A DNA stretch of 64,000 nucleotides from Pseudofabraea citricarpa (Eukaryota; Ascomycota; Leotiomycetes; Helotiales; Dermateaceae). The translations under genes were made by a program, and so were the position numbers. Position 1 is the stretch's first letter. Each line of letters starts with the position of its first letter. A model generated the notes under the pieces. The model saw nothing but the letters and a program-made list of their open reading frames with translations. It ran no database searches and was not told the origin of the DNA. This document shows positions 1 to 11,605 of this stretch, one piece after another. The stretch lies in contig JAPWGK010000001.1 of assembly GCA_029641185.1 (NCBI GenBank), positions 1,004,501-1,068,500 on the forward strand, written 5' to 3'.

Positions 1-1
1 C

Positions 2-319
2 GTCCTCCAACAAACCGTAGAGAGAATATTTGTTCCACCAAGCACCTCCTCGTCTGATCCTACACAGCAGCCAGGTCTATACGCAGACGTCCCACGGGGA
101 ATCTTCCTCGTCCGCGGCGAGAATGTCCTTCTACTTGGAGAGATAGATCTAGACAAAGATGACGATGCACCACCAGGATATGAGAAAGCGGACGCCGACT
201 TGGTTACGAAACTAAATAAGGAGAGAAAGGCCAAAGAAGCAAAGAAGGAGAAAATCAGACTGAGAAAGCTTGGGGAGCTAGGTTTTGAGGGAGAGAGCAC
301 TGGTGAGGCCTTGATTTGA
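2..319 (+). CDS. LSM1: LSm1, 3' end (partial)
   Basis: This is the C-terminal 105 codons of an Sm-like protein; the gene continues beyond the left edge. The visible part holds the second Sm motif (I-F-L-V-R-G-E-N-V-L-L-L-G-E-I-D, about 40 residues in). A charged, Lys/Glu-rich tail follows and ends at TGA 317-319. The I/V-R-G-E-N-V signature followed by a long basic tail is typical of LSm1, the subunit that makes the cytoplasmic Lsm1-7 ring specific for mRNA decapping and 5'-3' decay with Pat1. Nuclear LSm8 usually lacks this tail length, so LSm1 is preferred. No intron is visible in this part. Confidence 0.85.
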   Translation, partial: VLQQTVERIFVPPSTSSSDPTQQPGLYADVPRGIFLVRGENVLLLGEIDLDKDDDAPPGYEKADADLVTKLNKERKAKEAKKEKIRLRKLGELGFEGESTGEALI

Positions 320-814
320 CCTAAAATCAGCAGTTTATACGACCAGAGACAGCGGAGGGAGGATGAGTATCACATGCGGGAGGCAGCAAGGAGAGCAGTG
401 AATCTGGAGTGTGGGAAAGGGGGGCTGGTACAGGGCAGAATATTGTGAAATGCACCTAGTACCACGCCGGCGGATCAATCAGAAAGCCAGTTAGTTCACG
501 GCACTTTCGAATCTCAATTCAGCTTGCTTTTTGTGGTTTTGAGAAACTGCTAATATGAGTTTTCAAAGCATTCTTATGAGAATATCTACTTAATTCAATA
601 AGTAGATGCAATTGGTCACCGATGCTTTATTTTCCATGGGCAGAACAGGTTACAGCTCTCTAACAAGGTAGGAGGAACACAATATTGTTTAGTGAAGAGC
701 TGGCTGATATATCAAATTGTATATTGGGTATTCACATTATTTCATCAATGCTTAGGTGCCTTCTAACCGCGCAAACTCCTTGCAATGCTCTAAAAACCAA
801 ATGAACCTGCCCTC
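320..814. other. Convergent intergenic gap
   Basis: This is AT-rich sequence between the 3' ends of LSM1 and VPS20. Short open frames here have no recognisable domain. It presumably holds both 3' UTRs. Confidence 0.6.
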
Positions 815-1530
815 CTATGCTAGCATGGCAACTCTTTCTCGCTGCACTTCTCGTTCTCTTTCTCTGGCTTTCGCTCTCTCCTTGGTAGGTAGTTCGTTTG
901 TAGGAACCTCCGGTAACGGAATGCCTGTGAGTTCGGCCTCGAGAGCCTCCAATTCATCCTCGACCTCGTCCTCGTCTTGATTCGAGATGCGACCACCCAG
1001 CATATCACTCACCTCCTAGAATATAGTGTCAGCATATCCGCATCTCAGATACAGCCGGTATATGAAACATACCTGTTGGTACGCAATAGCATCTGCCGTC
1101 TCACCCATCAGCTTTTCCACATGATCGATGCCGCCCATTTCCTTGTGAATTTCTTGTAGGACATTTGTTCCCTGCTGCAGACCGAAAACGACATCTTTCT
1201 GTACGAGCGCAAACTCCACGCTACTTGTCAACTTCTCCAACTGCTCCAGCTGCGCATCCGTCTTCGCCAGCAAAGACTCCTGGTACTTCTTCCTCCGTAG
1301 TGCCAGTAAGGCTCGTGACTTATCGCCCTTGGCCAACATTTGTTTGGCGATATCTTTCTCCCTGTCGGTGAGGACCGTTATGCGCTTCTGGTACTGGTGT
1401 AACCTATCGCGCTGGTTCTTCATATCCAAGATAGCCCTGCCAATCTGATTAGTATGGGCTCGAAACTGGAATATCGAGAGTCGCACTTATCCTGGGCCGA
1501 GATCTTGTGAGTGCTACTAGAATTACCCAT
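815..1530 (-). CDS. VPS20: ESCRT-III subunit Vps20 (CHMP6/Snf7 family)
   Basis: Three exons on the minus strand: 1530-1487, 1436-1073 and 1015-815, joined by 50- and 57-nt introns. Intron 1 carries a textbook TACTAAT branch site. The start at 1530 gives M-G-N-S-S-S, a myristoylation signal expected for Vps20, which is membrane-anchored and nucleates ESCRT-III on endosomes downstream of ESCRT-II (Vps25). The body is a Snf7-type helical domain (A-I-L-D-M-K-N-Q-R-D and Q-K-R-I motifs, then a long coiled coil). An acidic C-terminal tail rich in Glu and Arg carries the autoinhibitory/MIM region. The product is about 202 residues, close to the family's usual 200-220. The gene is divergent from RIX7, with about 280 bp between start codons. 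Confidence 0.92.
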
Positions 1531-1812
1531 TGTTGCTGTTGTTACTCTAAGATGCACACGGCTGGACGAGCATGCGACCAGCAGCCCAGACCTGAGGTTG
1601 CGGACCTGAATCAACATCGTCATGCCCACCGTGGCCCCGATAAGCGATAACAGGCACGGAATTACCTTTCACCGGTACCGCATCATGAATTTTTTTGGAG
1701 ATCTGAAATTCAGCTCCGCAGTCGAATTGCATAGCTTCCTTGTTAAACTTTTGTTTATTGGGTTGCCATGTGTTTAGTGCCTATCTAAACAACTGTGTGA
1801 ACTTTTTTTGAC
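1531..1812. promoter_or_regulatory. Bidirectional promoter region VPS20/RIX7
   Basis: A 282-bp gap separates two divergent start codons, so both promoters must lie here or overlap the neighbouring exons. I see no strong TATA box or named operator. The call rests on geometry only. Confidence 0.5.
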
Positions 1813-4194
1813 ATGGCTTCAAGAGGGTTTCGACCAACTCTTAGCCAGGGTTTGGACAAAGAGGTAACTTTCTCCAGCACGGAATTCTGCTGCAGCTTCT
1901 TAATTGTGTACAGATTTACCAAGTTGTGCGGAAGCTAGCAGATGAGCAGGCGGAGACCGGCGGCAAACGGCTCACGGTTTCCAGCGTATATGACAGCATC
2001 AAACATTCGAACTCGAGCCTAAAACGCCGAAGCAAGAAACTCCTAGAGGACTCAATCGAGCGAGTATTGCTTGTTATAAAGGAGGAACAGGATGACAGTG
2101 ATTCCGTGGATGGAGATTTTGATGGGATCGAAGAACCGGTTCCTCAACTCAAGGTAGGATGTGGAAAAGCTGGGCATGTGAAGTTCTGTCTGATGGTCGC
2201 AGGAACACAATATCATGAATAAGAGCATCACACGCCTTTGGGCGAAACCAACCACGTCGGTTACCATGAATCCACGAGAAGGGACCCCTCCATTGAGTGG
2301 CAGCACGACTCCAGCTTTGCCTATTCAACAAGCAACAAACGGGGGTGCCGAGTCGCCCTTGAAGGCCGATAGACAAGCGAATGGAGAGCCAAAGCTGAAG
2401 CGTCGCAAAGCCGACAGAGAAATCAAGAAGGATGCTGACCGCTCGCCTCCAACTGGAATTTCCCTTGACAATCTTGGAGGGGTCGATAGTGTAATTGAAG
2501 ATCTGAATGAGCTTGTGGCAATGCCAATGCTATATCCGGAAACATACATCAAGACTGGTATACAACCACCTCGAGGAGTTCTGCTTCATGGACCTCCAGG
2601 GTGTGGAAAGACGATGATTGCAAATGCATTCGCAGCAGAGATAGGCGTGTCATTTATACCTCTTTCGGCGCCATCGCTGGTAGCAGGAATGTCTGGAGAA
2701 TCCGAGAAAAAGATCAGAGATATCTTTGACGAGGCAAAACGAATGGCGCCCTGTCTGGTTTTTATCGATGAAATCGATGTCATCATGGGCAAAAGAGAGA
2801 GTGCCCAAAGAGAAATGGAGAAGCGTATAGTGGCGCAAATGTTGACCTGCATGGATGATATGGCTCTAGAGAAAACAGGGGGGAAGCCAGTTATTATTAT
2901 TGCCGCTACCAATCGACCGGATAGTCTCGATCCAGCACTCCGAAGAGCTGGAAGATTCAACAAGGAAATCAACCTTGGAGTACCTAATGAGCATGCGAGA
3001 GAGAAGATTCTACGTGCTCTTACACAGAAACTACACCTGGCAGAAGACTTTGATTATCGTAGCCTGGCAAAACTGACACCAGGATTTGTGGGAGCAGATT
3101 TGAACGACGTTGTATCTGTAGCAGGGACCGAAGCCATGAAGAGAATGATGGCAGTACTAAAACAACGAAGCACTACGGCAATGGAGCTTGATACGCCATC
3201 ATCTGAGCCCGTGGAAGCACCCGCATTGCTCATCCTACGTTCTTTAGTAGCCCATGCTGGCGAATCTACGCCAGATGGTGATTTTTCCATCACCTATGAC
3301 GATTTTCTGACTGCAGTACCAAAGGTACAACCGTCGGCTAAACGAGAGGGTTTTGCTACAATTCCAGACACTACTTGGGCACATATTGGAGCGTTGCACG
3401 AAGTGCGAGAACAACTTGAGATGGCTATTGTTGAACCTATTAAGCGGCCTGAGTCTTTCGCTCGCGTTGGTATCACAGCACCAACAGGAGTTCTTCTCTG
3501 GGGCCCGCCGGGTTGTGGTAAGACGCTGCTCGCTAAAGCCGTCGCGAATGAGTCAAAGGCCAACTTCATTTCCATCAAGGGTCCAGAACTTCTCAACAAG
3601 TATGTTGGAGAATCTGAGCGTGCAGTGCGACAAGTCTTTGAGCGAGCCCGTTCTTCAGTCCCTTGTATTCTGTTCTTTGATGAACTGGATGCTCTAGTAC
3701 CGAAGCGAGAAGATTCCCTATCCGAAGCCAGCAGTAAAGTAGTGAACACTCTACTTACTGAACTTGATGGTCTGAGTAATCGTGCTGGAATCTACGTCGT
3801 AGCCGCTACGAACAGACCAGATATGATTGATCCAGCCATGCTCCGCCCAGGTCGCCTGGGAACTTCTGTCTTTGTGGACCTACCGACCCCCGACGAGCGA
3901 GTGGAGATCCTGAAGGCGCTCTACAAGAAGGCCCTACCAGCAGCGACGAGCGAAGAAATCGAGAGTCTGCAGGCTGTGGCAAGAGATGAGAGATGTTCTG
4001 GTTACAGTGGAGCCGATCTTGGAAATCTGCACCAGGCTGCTGCCGTTGCTGCGCTCAAGAGAGAGATGCTTGAAGGACCTGGCACCGAGACGTTGAAGAT
4101 CCAAGGTGCCGATTGGGAGGCTGCTCTGAGTAAAGTGAGAGCTAGTGTGAAGGATGCAGGGAAATACAGACGGCTGAAGGAGAGAGGGATGTGA
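1813..4194 (+). CDS. RIX7: Ribosome-biogenesis AAA ATPase Rix7 (NVL)
   Basis: Three exons (1813-1863, 1914-2153, 2203-4194) encode about 760 residues. The N-terminal segment is a small helical domain, followed by a basic linker (K-R-R-K) that could act as a nuclear localisation signal. Two AAA+ domains follow. The first has Walker A G-P-P-G-C-G-K-T near residue 227 and Walker B F-I-D-E-I-D. The second has an identical Walker A near residue 531 and F-F-D-E-L-D-A-L-V-P-K-R. Both have sensor/arginine-finger regions (A-A-T-N-R-P-D). Tandem domains with this N-terminus identify Rix7/NVL rather than Cdc48: Cdc48 has a beta-rich N domain and a different linker. Rix7 strips factors such as Nsa1 from pre-60S particles in the nucleolus. 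The start was chosen because exon 1 gives M-A-S-R-G-F, in frame through a 50-nt intron. Confidence 0.94.
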
Positions 4195-4797
4195 AGGTAC
4201 TGGAAGTAGTAGCAGAGAAAAATCCAAACATCACAGAAAAAAAGAAAGAACAGAACTTATCGTCTCATGAGCTATGTAATTGAGTGGCTGTATACCCTCA
4301 CATAATTGACTGTAAAGCCTTTGGTGATTATAGGCCTTTTGATAGTTGTATACCACTTGATTATCACATGCTCGGTGTATAACGCTGTGTTGGAATTCTC
4401 GAAATTCGGTCTAACATAAGAAATCTACATCCACCCTTCTCTCCTCCTGTCTCTCCTCCACAACTTGAAGCCCTCCCAACCTGATGTTACGACGATGAAT
4501 GAGTCTGACTGACAAAGGAAAGATAGTAGCGGACGGGGGTATATTAAACAAAAAAAGGGAAAAACAGAGCGAGCCCAGCGTGTCCTTCCGAATCCCTTTT
4601 TTCCATATTCTCATGATAACACTCCATCCCGAACCCGCTATCATGACGCATAGTAAGTGAGCAATAAAGTAAGTAAGACGAACGTAAAAGGTAAGAAAAG
4701 GAGAAAGAAAAAGAAAGCAGAATGGCATGAGGAGAGAATAAAAGAAAGATATAAAGAGAGACATAAAATGAGTTCAACCTCCACCCGGACCGATATC
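4195..4797. other. Convergent intergenic gap
   Basis: This holds the 3' flank of RIX7 and the downstream flank of the next minus-strand gene. The plus strand from about 4680 to 4770 is strongly purine-rich (AAG/GAA runs). I recognise no gene. Confidence 0.55.
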
Positions 4798-5256
4798 TCA
4801 AACAACAGCAGTAGCAGGCTCCTCATCGGCAGGCGCTGCTTCTTCATCAGGGTCAGCTGTGGCGGCAGCAGCAGCCTTCTTCTCCTTCTCTTCCCACTTC
4901 CTTTTCTTCTCGGCGAGACGCTCGCGCTTCTTGACCTCTTCCTTCTCACGCTCACGCTCTCTCCTCTCGCGCAACACAGCTGGGATAGCTTTCAAGCCCC
5001 CAACGGCATGTCTGCAGCTCTTAACGAAGTGGATTTTCGACTGGCCGAAGTTCTCTTTGGCTTCACGCCAATCAGCACGTGCGGCGGTCGCTTGTTTGCG
5101 CGCGCGGTATGCTTGCTCTGCTCGCTGTGCGCGCTGGAAAGAACTCTGTGCCTTTTGTCGGTTGGTACGCAGGTTTAGTTCGGTGCCGGATGTACCTGGT
5201 CTTGCAGTGCTGGGATCTGGGAGAGGCTTGTCTGTGTCTGCTGTTGGGTCGGACAT
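4798..5256 (-). CDS. Conserved-looking charged protein, function unknown
   Basis: A single uninterrupted 152-codon frame starts at ATG 5256. The N-terminal third is polar, with Pro/Thr/Asp. The middle is rich in Arg, Ala and Gln and probably helical (R-A-Q-R-A-E-Q-A-Y-R-A-R). A central section has hydrophobic spacing (V-K-S-C-R-H-A-V-G-G-L-K-A-I-P-A-V-L). The C-terminal half is a long R/E/K coiled coil that ends in an Ala/Glu/Asp-rich acidic tail. No catalytic motif, signal peptide or membrane segment is visible. I do not recognise the family. The composition suggests a helical adaptor or RNA/ribosome-associated protein, which is only inference. Its 5' end faces the RRN6 3' end across about 820 bp. 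Confidence 0.6.
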   Translation of the reverse strand: MSDPTADTDKPLPDPSTARPGTSGTELNLRTNRQKAQSSFQRAQRAEQAYRARKQATAARADWREAKENFGQSKIHFVKSCRHAVGGLKAIPAVLRERREREREKEEVKKRERLAEKKRKWEEKEKKAAAAATADPDEEAAPADEEPATAVV

Positions 5257-6080
5257 GACGAATAAACAATTCTGGAAAAGGAAATATGATAGATTTGTGA
5301 ATTACTTGGCGGTAAACGAGTGTGGGTTGGTAGCGACCGTAATGTAACAAATGTTACTTCTTTGAAAGAGTCTTTGCAAAAAAGAATTGTGAAGGTTGCG
5401 AAGGGGGGAGAGATATATGATGTTGCAAACTTGGGTGGATACGATTGGGCATGAAAAGCACTTACCAACTATAATTTGGAAGCTGGGGGGTATTGATCCT
5501 TTATGCTTGTACAACGAGGAACAGAATAGCTTGTCACAATTCGCTGGCTAGGAAGCGCTGGCATGTCAAAATCCCCAGTTGATGCACTTCTTCTTTCGGT
5601 AAGTTTGCATTAATGCGATCCTTGTAAGTCCTCTTAGTCGCCAATTTGTGTGGGGAGTCATGTAAAAATCTCGAAATATAGACAAGGAACATTCTGACTC
5701 GACAAGCCTTATGATTTGTTACTTCGGAGATATCATATATTGTTTGTTGTCTTAATCTTGAAGATATCGTGTTTGGAGCGCGTCTTGACGCGACAATAGA
5801 GTTTCACCGACGTGCCATTTTTCCAAGAGCCCGGTGGGGTCTGCGACGATAATTACCCAAGTACGGATTTCGGACCCAGCAATTGAGATGATAATGGTAG
5901 AAAATCTTAGCATTCTAGGTGGAGGTACGAGTGGTAAATCATGTTCCCTACCATGTTTGTGCATCGATGAAGCGTGAAGTTGATGTGCCCCTTTTCTTCC
6001 AAAGAATGCTTTCGATCCAGAGACCGGGAATCCCTTGAGCTGTGCAGTAGTGAAGCCCAAAGACATGCTTCAGAGGTCCA
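5257..6080. other. Intergenic region upstream of the 152-aa gene
   Basis: This lies upstream of the minus-strand gene at 4798-5256 and downstream of RRN6. A 104-codon minus-strand frame at 5752-6066 begins with ATG but has no recognisable motif. It sits directly in the RRN6 3' flank, so I do not call it a gene. Confidence 0.5.
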
Positions 6081-9000
6081 TTAAAATCCAGCGGCTCTTC
6101 GCTTTTTTGGTTTCTTGATCGAGTTTTGTTTTGGGCGACTCCCAAAGGTTCCTCTATTCGGCTGAGTCATCGGTATATCTTCAACTACTTGCGAGCTGAA
6201 AGCAGGAGGATGAGGGATATCTGGTTGACTTCCGAATACCGCAATGCCAGGTTGGGATGAACCAGGTTGGGAAGAAGCAATTTGTGAGGCTTTGGCTCGT
6301 TCTCGTCGTAAGAATTTCTCGGTTCTACGTTTTCGGCGAGCCTCTTCTTTCTTCGTTAATATAGCATCTTCATCATCACTGTTGATTTCATCTGCCAGGG
6401 ACTTTCTTTGTGCGGTTTCCCATGAGAACGTAGCCGGATCTATACCTGGCGTTTCTGGCCAGTCCGTGAGCCATGCCGGCCCTGAAGAAAGATCTGGTCG
6501 AGATTTAATAGAGACAGCATACTGTCGTAACCTGAGAATTGCCGGGTCTTCACTTGATTCCGCCGAGGAGCTGGTGGTGGCTTCGGAATATAATGAAGGA
6601 GTCCTGGCTGTTGCTTGACTGACTTGAGAAGACATAAGTATTGGTGAACTTGATCGTGCTGCCCATTGATTGTTATCGTGGCCGCCACTACGTGCTTCTT
6701 CATAACCTTCTTTCCGTGTATTGGTGATCTGTGTTGACGTGGCAGAATTAGTCTTCAGCGAGATGGATGCAGAACTCAAGCATAGCTCAAGAGCCATCTT
6801 GCGAATAATCTGGAACTTCTTAAGACGAGTTTTCCCATGCGTTGTCAATGGTAGGCTCGTTACCCAAACTCGAACTAGATTGTCGTAGATCTGGAGAAGA
6901 CTTGGTGCAATTGTCCTTGCATCCTCAGTGTCTGAGAATCGGACTCCTGCAGCAGAAATCAAGTTTGAAAAGATAACCAGCGATGACGCCTCTTCCCGTC
7001 CCTCCAAATTAAGGGATTTTGCAAATTCCTGCAAAGCCAGTTCTGTTTGGTCCAAATCGCTCGTCAAAGTACGAAAACTGGCCATTTCATGTCTAAAAGT
7101 GAACATTAGTAGCTGCTAAACCCCTCTAGTGTAACAGACTTACAATGTAGCCATGGGTAGATGGCCCTCTCGTCTGCCTTCCTGTATGACGTCTTTAATA
7201 CCATTAAGAATTTCTGACATCGTTTGGTTTTTGGTTGGCTCCTTTACATCGCTCCCGCCTGAATTGGTAGGAATTTCTTCTGCGAACGCTGCTTGGAAAA
7301 TACTGCGCGAGTTGATTCTCAAAGCTAAGTCATTTGAAATTTCTACACGATTGACCGACAGAGATGCATCAGTTGATTTCCCTGCCTCGGGTAAATCTTC
7401 CTGAAATCCATCTGGAACTATGAACGAGTCCCCGGTGACATTACGGGAGCTGACCGACTGCAAAGGTTGAGCTGTCTTGAAGGTGGGAGCATTAATATAA
7501 TCGTTGAACTTTTTGCCATCAGTCATCATGGCATGTAGACTTGCTCCTAAGGCGAGATCAGATCTAAGCAACCAGACTTGATAGAATCTGATATTGCGCT
7601 CCAAGTAATGCATTCCTTCGCCGCGTAAATTCCCAGAACCCTTAGAACTTACCAATGCGGACGTGACACAAATTGAACGGAAAGATTTCTCCAAGTTGTT
7701 GAGATCAACCTCTGCATGCGGCAATACTATAGAACCTTGGAAAGATACCGGCTGGTTTGAGCCATCTGATCGCCGGAAGAATCGATAGAAATGTACCAAG
7801 GGGCTTGTTGACGAGTTTACAAGAACAACCGGTTCTAATGACTGTTAGATAGCCTCGGATTTATTGTGATATATTACATACCTTCTTCATCAATAATAAC
7901 ACAAAGCTTTGCGGTTTCATCATTGGCATCCCGAAAATGGCGATGAGAGAATATGATCCTAGCGCCATTATCTTGTGCATCTTTTTCTTCGCCAGCTGGA
8001 ACGATTTCCATCCAGAAAATTCGACAAGTTGTAAGTACAAATAAGTGACTCCAGTTCGTAGGGCTCCGTTTTACATCAAGTATCCACTCAAGGGAATTCG
8101 GTGCAACCAAAACAGGACTAGGTAACAGACTTGGATTCGCTTTCACGTCGAACACTGCAAGCTGAGTCCTGCTGCAAACAATGACTGTACTAACTCCGCC
8201 AGCCCAGATTATTCGATGCCATCCATCGGCTATCTCAGCAGCCTTGACAGCTTCCTCAGATGTGCTGCTTTCGTAAATCTTCCCATGCTTCCCTGCAACA
8301 AGCTCTAAAGCAGAAGAACTTTTCTGTTGGCGTCCCTCAAGATCCCATATAGCCCAGCATCCACGTTGGTTGATGACAGCAAACTGACGTACGTACCAAG
8401 GGTTGAAGGTAACATCAACATGTCCATGGGAATCTGATTGCTCGACTTTTAAAGAAGCGACAGGGTTTGAGGTTAATCGAGAGGATGGATATATCTTTGG
8501 ATAGCCACGTGGAACAATGGCAGGTAGCGCAAGGTTCCGATATGCAGGTCGAAATATTGTTGTGACGGCAGCTTGTCTAACAGCAAGCCAAGTCCCTACG
8601 CCATGCTCATCATCTGCAAAGACAATTTGTCTGATAGTGCCGCCAGTGTTTACCCAATGAGCTGGCTCAGCTGAGCTAGCATCCATTAGAGACAGCTTCA
8701 CGCCGCTGCCCTTTTCCCAAGAATGTCTTTCAACCCTCGGCCTGATCAATTTTAGAACTTCGCCTGCTTTACCACAAGGCATGGCAAAAATCTGTGTGAC
8801 TCTTTCTGTATTGGACATGTGCTTAGTATATCTCACCCGACCCACGGCGAGTAAAGCTCCAGCTGTTGAGGGAAGTTCATCCTGCATGGCTATAGGATTT
8901 TCATCAATCGTGGAAGAAACGCTATTTGCCGGAAACATTTCAGGATGTGCCCTTTTCAGCCATTTTTGATGGTATTGGGCAATGTGCGAGGGCCTCTTCT

Positions 9001-9224
9001 TCACATATAAAACATCTTGAAGTGATGCAGGTATGTATTCTTTAAACGGCGTGACCCGCTGAAGATGGTATTCTAAACAGGCATGAGCTTCATTATCATT
9101 TTAAATGAATTTAAAAGTTACCGTTGTTAATTTCCCTCGAGAAATCCCATTCTTTTCTATCAGTATCGTAAGTGGCTTCTCCAAGATGACCATAAGAAAG
9201 GTCATCTGCTCGGTGGTCAGTCAT
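6081..9224 (-). CDS. RRN6: RNA polymerase I initiation factor Rrn6-like
   Basis: Four exons on the minus strand: 9224-9122, 9072-7882, 7834-7144 and 7092-6081, with 47-51 nt introns. All junctions keep frame and give about 998 residues. Exon 1 starts M-T-D-H-R-A-D-D-L-S-Y-G-H-L-G and continues into E-Y-H-L-Q-R-V, a pattern I associate with fungal Rrn6. The middle (exon 2) reads like a WD40/beta-propeller region. Exon 3 contains H-F-Y-R-F. The C-terminus is Ser-rich and ends in a basic K-K-P-K-K-R-R patch. Rrn6 is a core-factor subunit (with Rrn7 and Rrn11) that recruits Pol I to the rDNA promoter; yeast Rrn6 is about 894 residues. The call rests on the N-terminal pattern and overall layout, since the family is poorly conserved. 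Confidence 0.82.
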
Positions 9225-9558
9225 TTGGGTTTTGCGGTCGATATCCTGTTGAAGGTATCCAAATCATGATCCGAGGGTAGATTAGTCGCAAGAAGCCCAA
9301 GACAACAAGTTGAAAAGTTGAAAAGTGCAGTTCAATCGCGAGGAATAATCTCACGCGCCCCGAAATTCGCGATCTCAGGTTCATCAAATTTCTTTGCTTA
9401 GTCACCTATCTGGTTTCCCCGACAACAATCTCACCACTGAGAAGCACTGGCTGCTGGAACTTTGCGCCCGCGACAACAAAAACATAACGCAATACAAGCT
9501 GAACTTACTCACACAAGTCACCACTACATTAAAAACAACCACACTAGCAGCACACAAA
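9225..9558. promoter_or_regulatory. Bidirectional promoter region RRN6/SPC25
   Basis: A 334-bp gap lies between divergent starts. The SPC25 side (9480-9558) is A/C-rich, like a fungal 5' leader (repeated ACAACA/CACACA). I see no clear TATA box. Confidence 0.5.
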
Positions 9559-10391
9559 ATGGCGACTACTTTCGAACCATCATTTTCAACCAGTACGATG
9601 CGCCCACCGCTGGCATCAGCTGTCGCGCCCTCAATGGCAGACTCGCTCCCAAGCATCAACTTCGGTTTCGATGAGCTTCGAGATCGGATGGCGCAGTTCA
9701 CGGTCAGATTTGATACATTCATAGAGGAAGGGCGCAAACGAGTTTTGGAAGAGCGCAATGAGTTTCGGAAGAACGTGGCTGAATTACATGGTAAGTCATA
9801 CCAGACTGGCCGAGTGCTATTTATCTAACACATGCCACAGAGGATGCGCGCATGAAGAAGAGGGATATTGAAATAGTCTCTCATAAGAGTAGCGATCACC
9901 AGAATATCCTTGCGAAAGAGGCAGACGAAAAGAATGAAATGAAGAAGGCCATTGCAGATCTGACGGCCCAACGAGATGCGCAGGCCTCTACGAAAGAAGC
10001 TCTGAAGCAACAAATTGCGGAGACGCAGAAAGCGATCGATTCTCGACTAGCCGCCCAAAGAGCTCATGCTCAACACCTTGATTCTCAATCACGATTCAAC
10101 GTACCCGAGCTGGATTTCTGGATCTCAAATCTGAGCTTGACTATTGATGGAGCTGGGGAGAATGACCGATTGAAGTTTACATATACACATATCGACGAGC
10201 GTGACTGGGAGAGAGAGGCTTGGTTCGAGCTGGATACCTCACGGCGGGACTATGAGATTCACCACTGCAAACCTAAGTTGGAAAGTGAGAAAGTCGAGAG
10301 AGTGGTAGACAAGCTGAATGAATGCAGAGATATAAGGGTCTTACTGAAGGGAATGAGGGAGCTTTTCGTGGAATACTGTAAGGCGACTTGA
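9559..10391 (+). CDS. SPC25: Ndc80-complex kinetochore protein Spc25
   Basis: Two exons (9559-9790, 9841-10391) separated by a 50-nt intron encode about 260 residues. The N-terminal 50 residues are Ser/Pro-rich. Residues about 55-170 form a coiled coil rich in Glu, Lys, Gln and Ala. The C-terminal globular RWD-like domain starts around E-L-D-F-W and contains F-T-Y-T-H-I-D and the E-A-W-F-E-L-D strand pattern typical of fungal Spc25. Spc25 pairs with Spc24 and anchors the Ndc80 rod to the inner kinetochore. Length fits the family. The ATG at 9559 was chosen because it is the first Met before a continuous N-terminal frame and follows an A-rich leader. Confidence 0.92.
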
Positions 10392-10540
10392 AGAGAGGAT
10401 GGTATTGGTGTTGGGATGGCGGCGTTTATTCATTAGGATAATCACGATTATTGTACTAATACAAGACATGTTCAGACTTTGAGCTAATATTTCATTCTGC
10501 TTCCCTCAGCCTAAACTCCTCACTCCTCATGTATTTCAAG

Positions 10541-10975
10541 CTAATCGCGGGCACCTGGCGGAAACTTGTCGAACCTTTTCAGCCCATCGTCAGGGATCTC
10601 ATACCAGCTAGCTTTCTCTGAAAGGAAGATATGCTCTGAAAGCTTAGGAAGCTGTCCCTTAACACTGCTGTCATCTATTGTAGAAGCCGTGATGCTGATT
10701 TTATCTTGAGATGACTGCATGGTCATCGGCGATCCACAGGCACTGCAGTGAGTCCTCGTAGCAGTATCTGAATATTTCGTCTCCACAAGAGAGTCCTTTG
10801 AGATCCAGGTAATAGCAGAGGAGGGGAATGCGCCGAAAGGTAGGAACGCAGAGCCAGAAATTCGTCGACAGGTGAAGCAGTGACAGTTGCTCAATTGTGA
10901 CGGTAGACTTGTACTGCTGTATTTGACTTGTCCGCAGCGACAACCCCCGGTAAGAACAGGCTCAAGGTTTCCCAT
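10541..10975 (-). CDS. GFA/CENP-V domain zinc protein
   Basis: A single exon of 144 codons. The fold is the GFA (glutathione-dependent formaldehyde-activating) beta-tent. Zinc ligands are visible as C-R-C-G near residue 12, C-H-C-x-x-C near residue 32, and C-S-A-C-G-S-P near residue 80. Bacterial Gfa was proposed to help conjugate formaldehyde to glutathione, but most fungal members of this large family have no known substrate. No signal peptide is visible, so a cytosolic location is likely. The gene is divergent from MZT1, with about 280 bp between starts. The family call is firm; the reaction is not. Confidence 0.88.
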   Translation of the reverse strand: MGNLEPVLTGGCRCGQVKYSSTSLPSQLSNCHCFTCRRISGSAFLPFGAFPSSAITWISKDSLVETKYSDTATRTHCSACGSPMTMQSSQDKISITASTIDDSSVKGQLPKLSEHIFLSEKASWYEIPDDGLKRFDKFPPGARD

Positions 10976-11256
10976 TTTAAGAAGTAATTCCTATCGAACA
11001 AAGTTACAAAGAGCACTTCCCACACTGGAATATTCTTAAGCTTACGGTACGAGTGTTGCTGTTCAGTGTTTACTTTGTCGCTCTCAGTTGCGGGGGTGAT
11101 GATCGTTAAAGCCCAGGCGAGGAGGGGAAAACGCAACTTCTTGTAGGCATAGCAAGTCGCGTGCGCCCTTTCGACGACCGACATTACATCACCTCCTTAC
11201 AAGCGCTCATCAAGTAAAAAGCAAAGCAGAGGAACCCAAGGTGGCAACAGAGAGCC

Positions 11257-11605
11257 ATGCCGTCCGAAGAGCGGCCAGACAAGCAGGCAAATGCTGCACA
11301 AGCCCGTCAAGTCATCGATGTCTTCCACGAGATCTCGATCCTTCTCGTAACTCCCCCCTCACCTAACCTCCCTTGGTGCACCCGAGGGCACGAGTATGAT
11401 ACTAATCTTAAATTTTCCCTCTTCGTAGAATTCCGACCTTGATCGTCAAACTCTCTCTATCTGCATCTCGCTGATCGAGAACGGTGTGAACCCGGAAGCG
11501 CTGGCGGTATGTGCTATCTTGCAAATCAATGACGGAGATCGTACTAATAGATGTCAGACGGTTGTGAAGGAGCTGAGAAGAGACAGTGATGAATCTAGTG
11601 AATGA
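11257..11605 (+). CDS. MZT1: Mitotic-spindle organizing protein 1 (MOZART1)
   Basis: Three small exons (11257-11346, 11429-11506, 11558-11605) encode about 71 residues. Intron 2 has a perfect TACTAAT branch site. The spliced protein shows the whole MZT1 signature: V-F-H-E-I-S-I-L-L, then L-D-R-Q-T-L-S-I-C, then [10 protein letters not shown] and V-V-K-E-L-R. The family is normally 60-85 residues. Mzt1 binds the N-terminus of gamma-tubulin complex proteins (Alp6/GCP3) and activates microtubule nucleation at spindle pole bodies. No single open frame covers the gene, so simple ORF scanning would miss it. It lies about 0.9 kb downstream of the kinetochore gene SPC25, with only the GFA gene between. 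Confidence 0.93.

Noticed and set aside
3294..3749. 151-codon antisense frame within RIX7
   Set aside because: It is the mirror of a strongly conserved AAA+ coding region, which commonly gives long antisense frames.
5752..6066. 104-codon minus-strand frame after RRN6
   Set aside because: Starts 15 bp past the RRN6 stop and has no motif; more likely 3' UTR.
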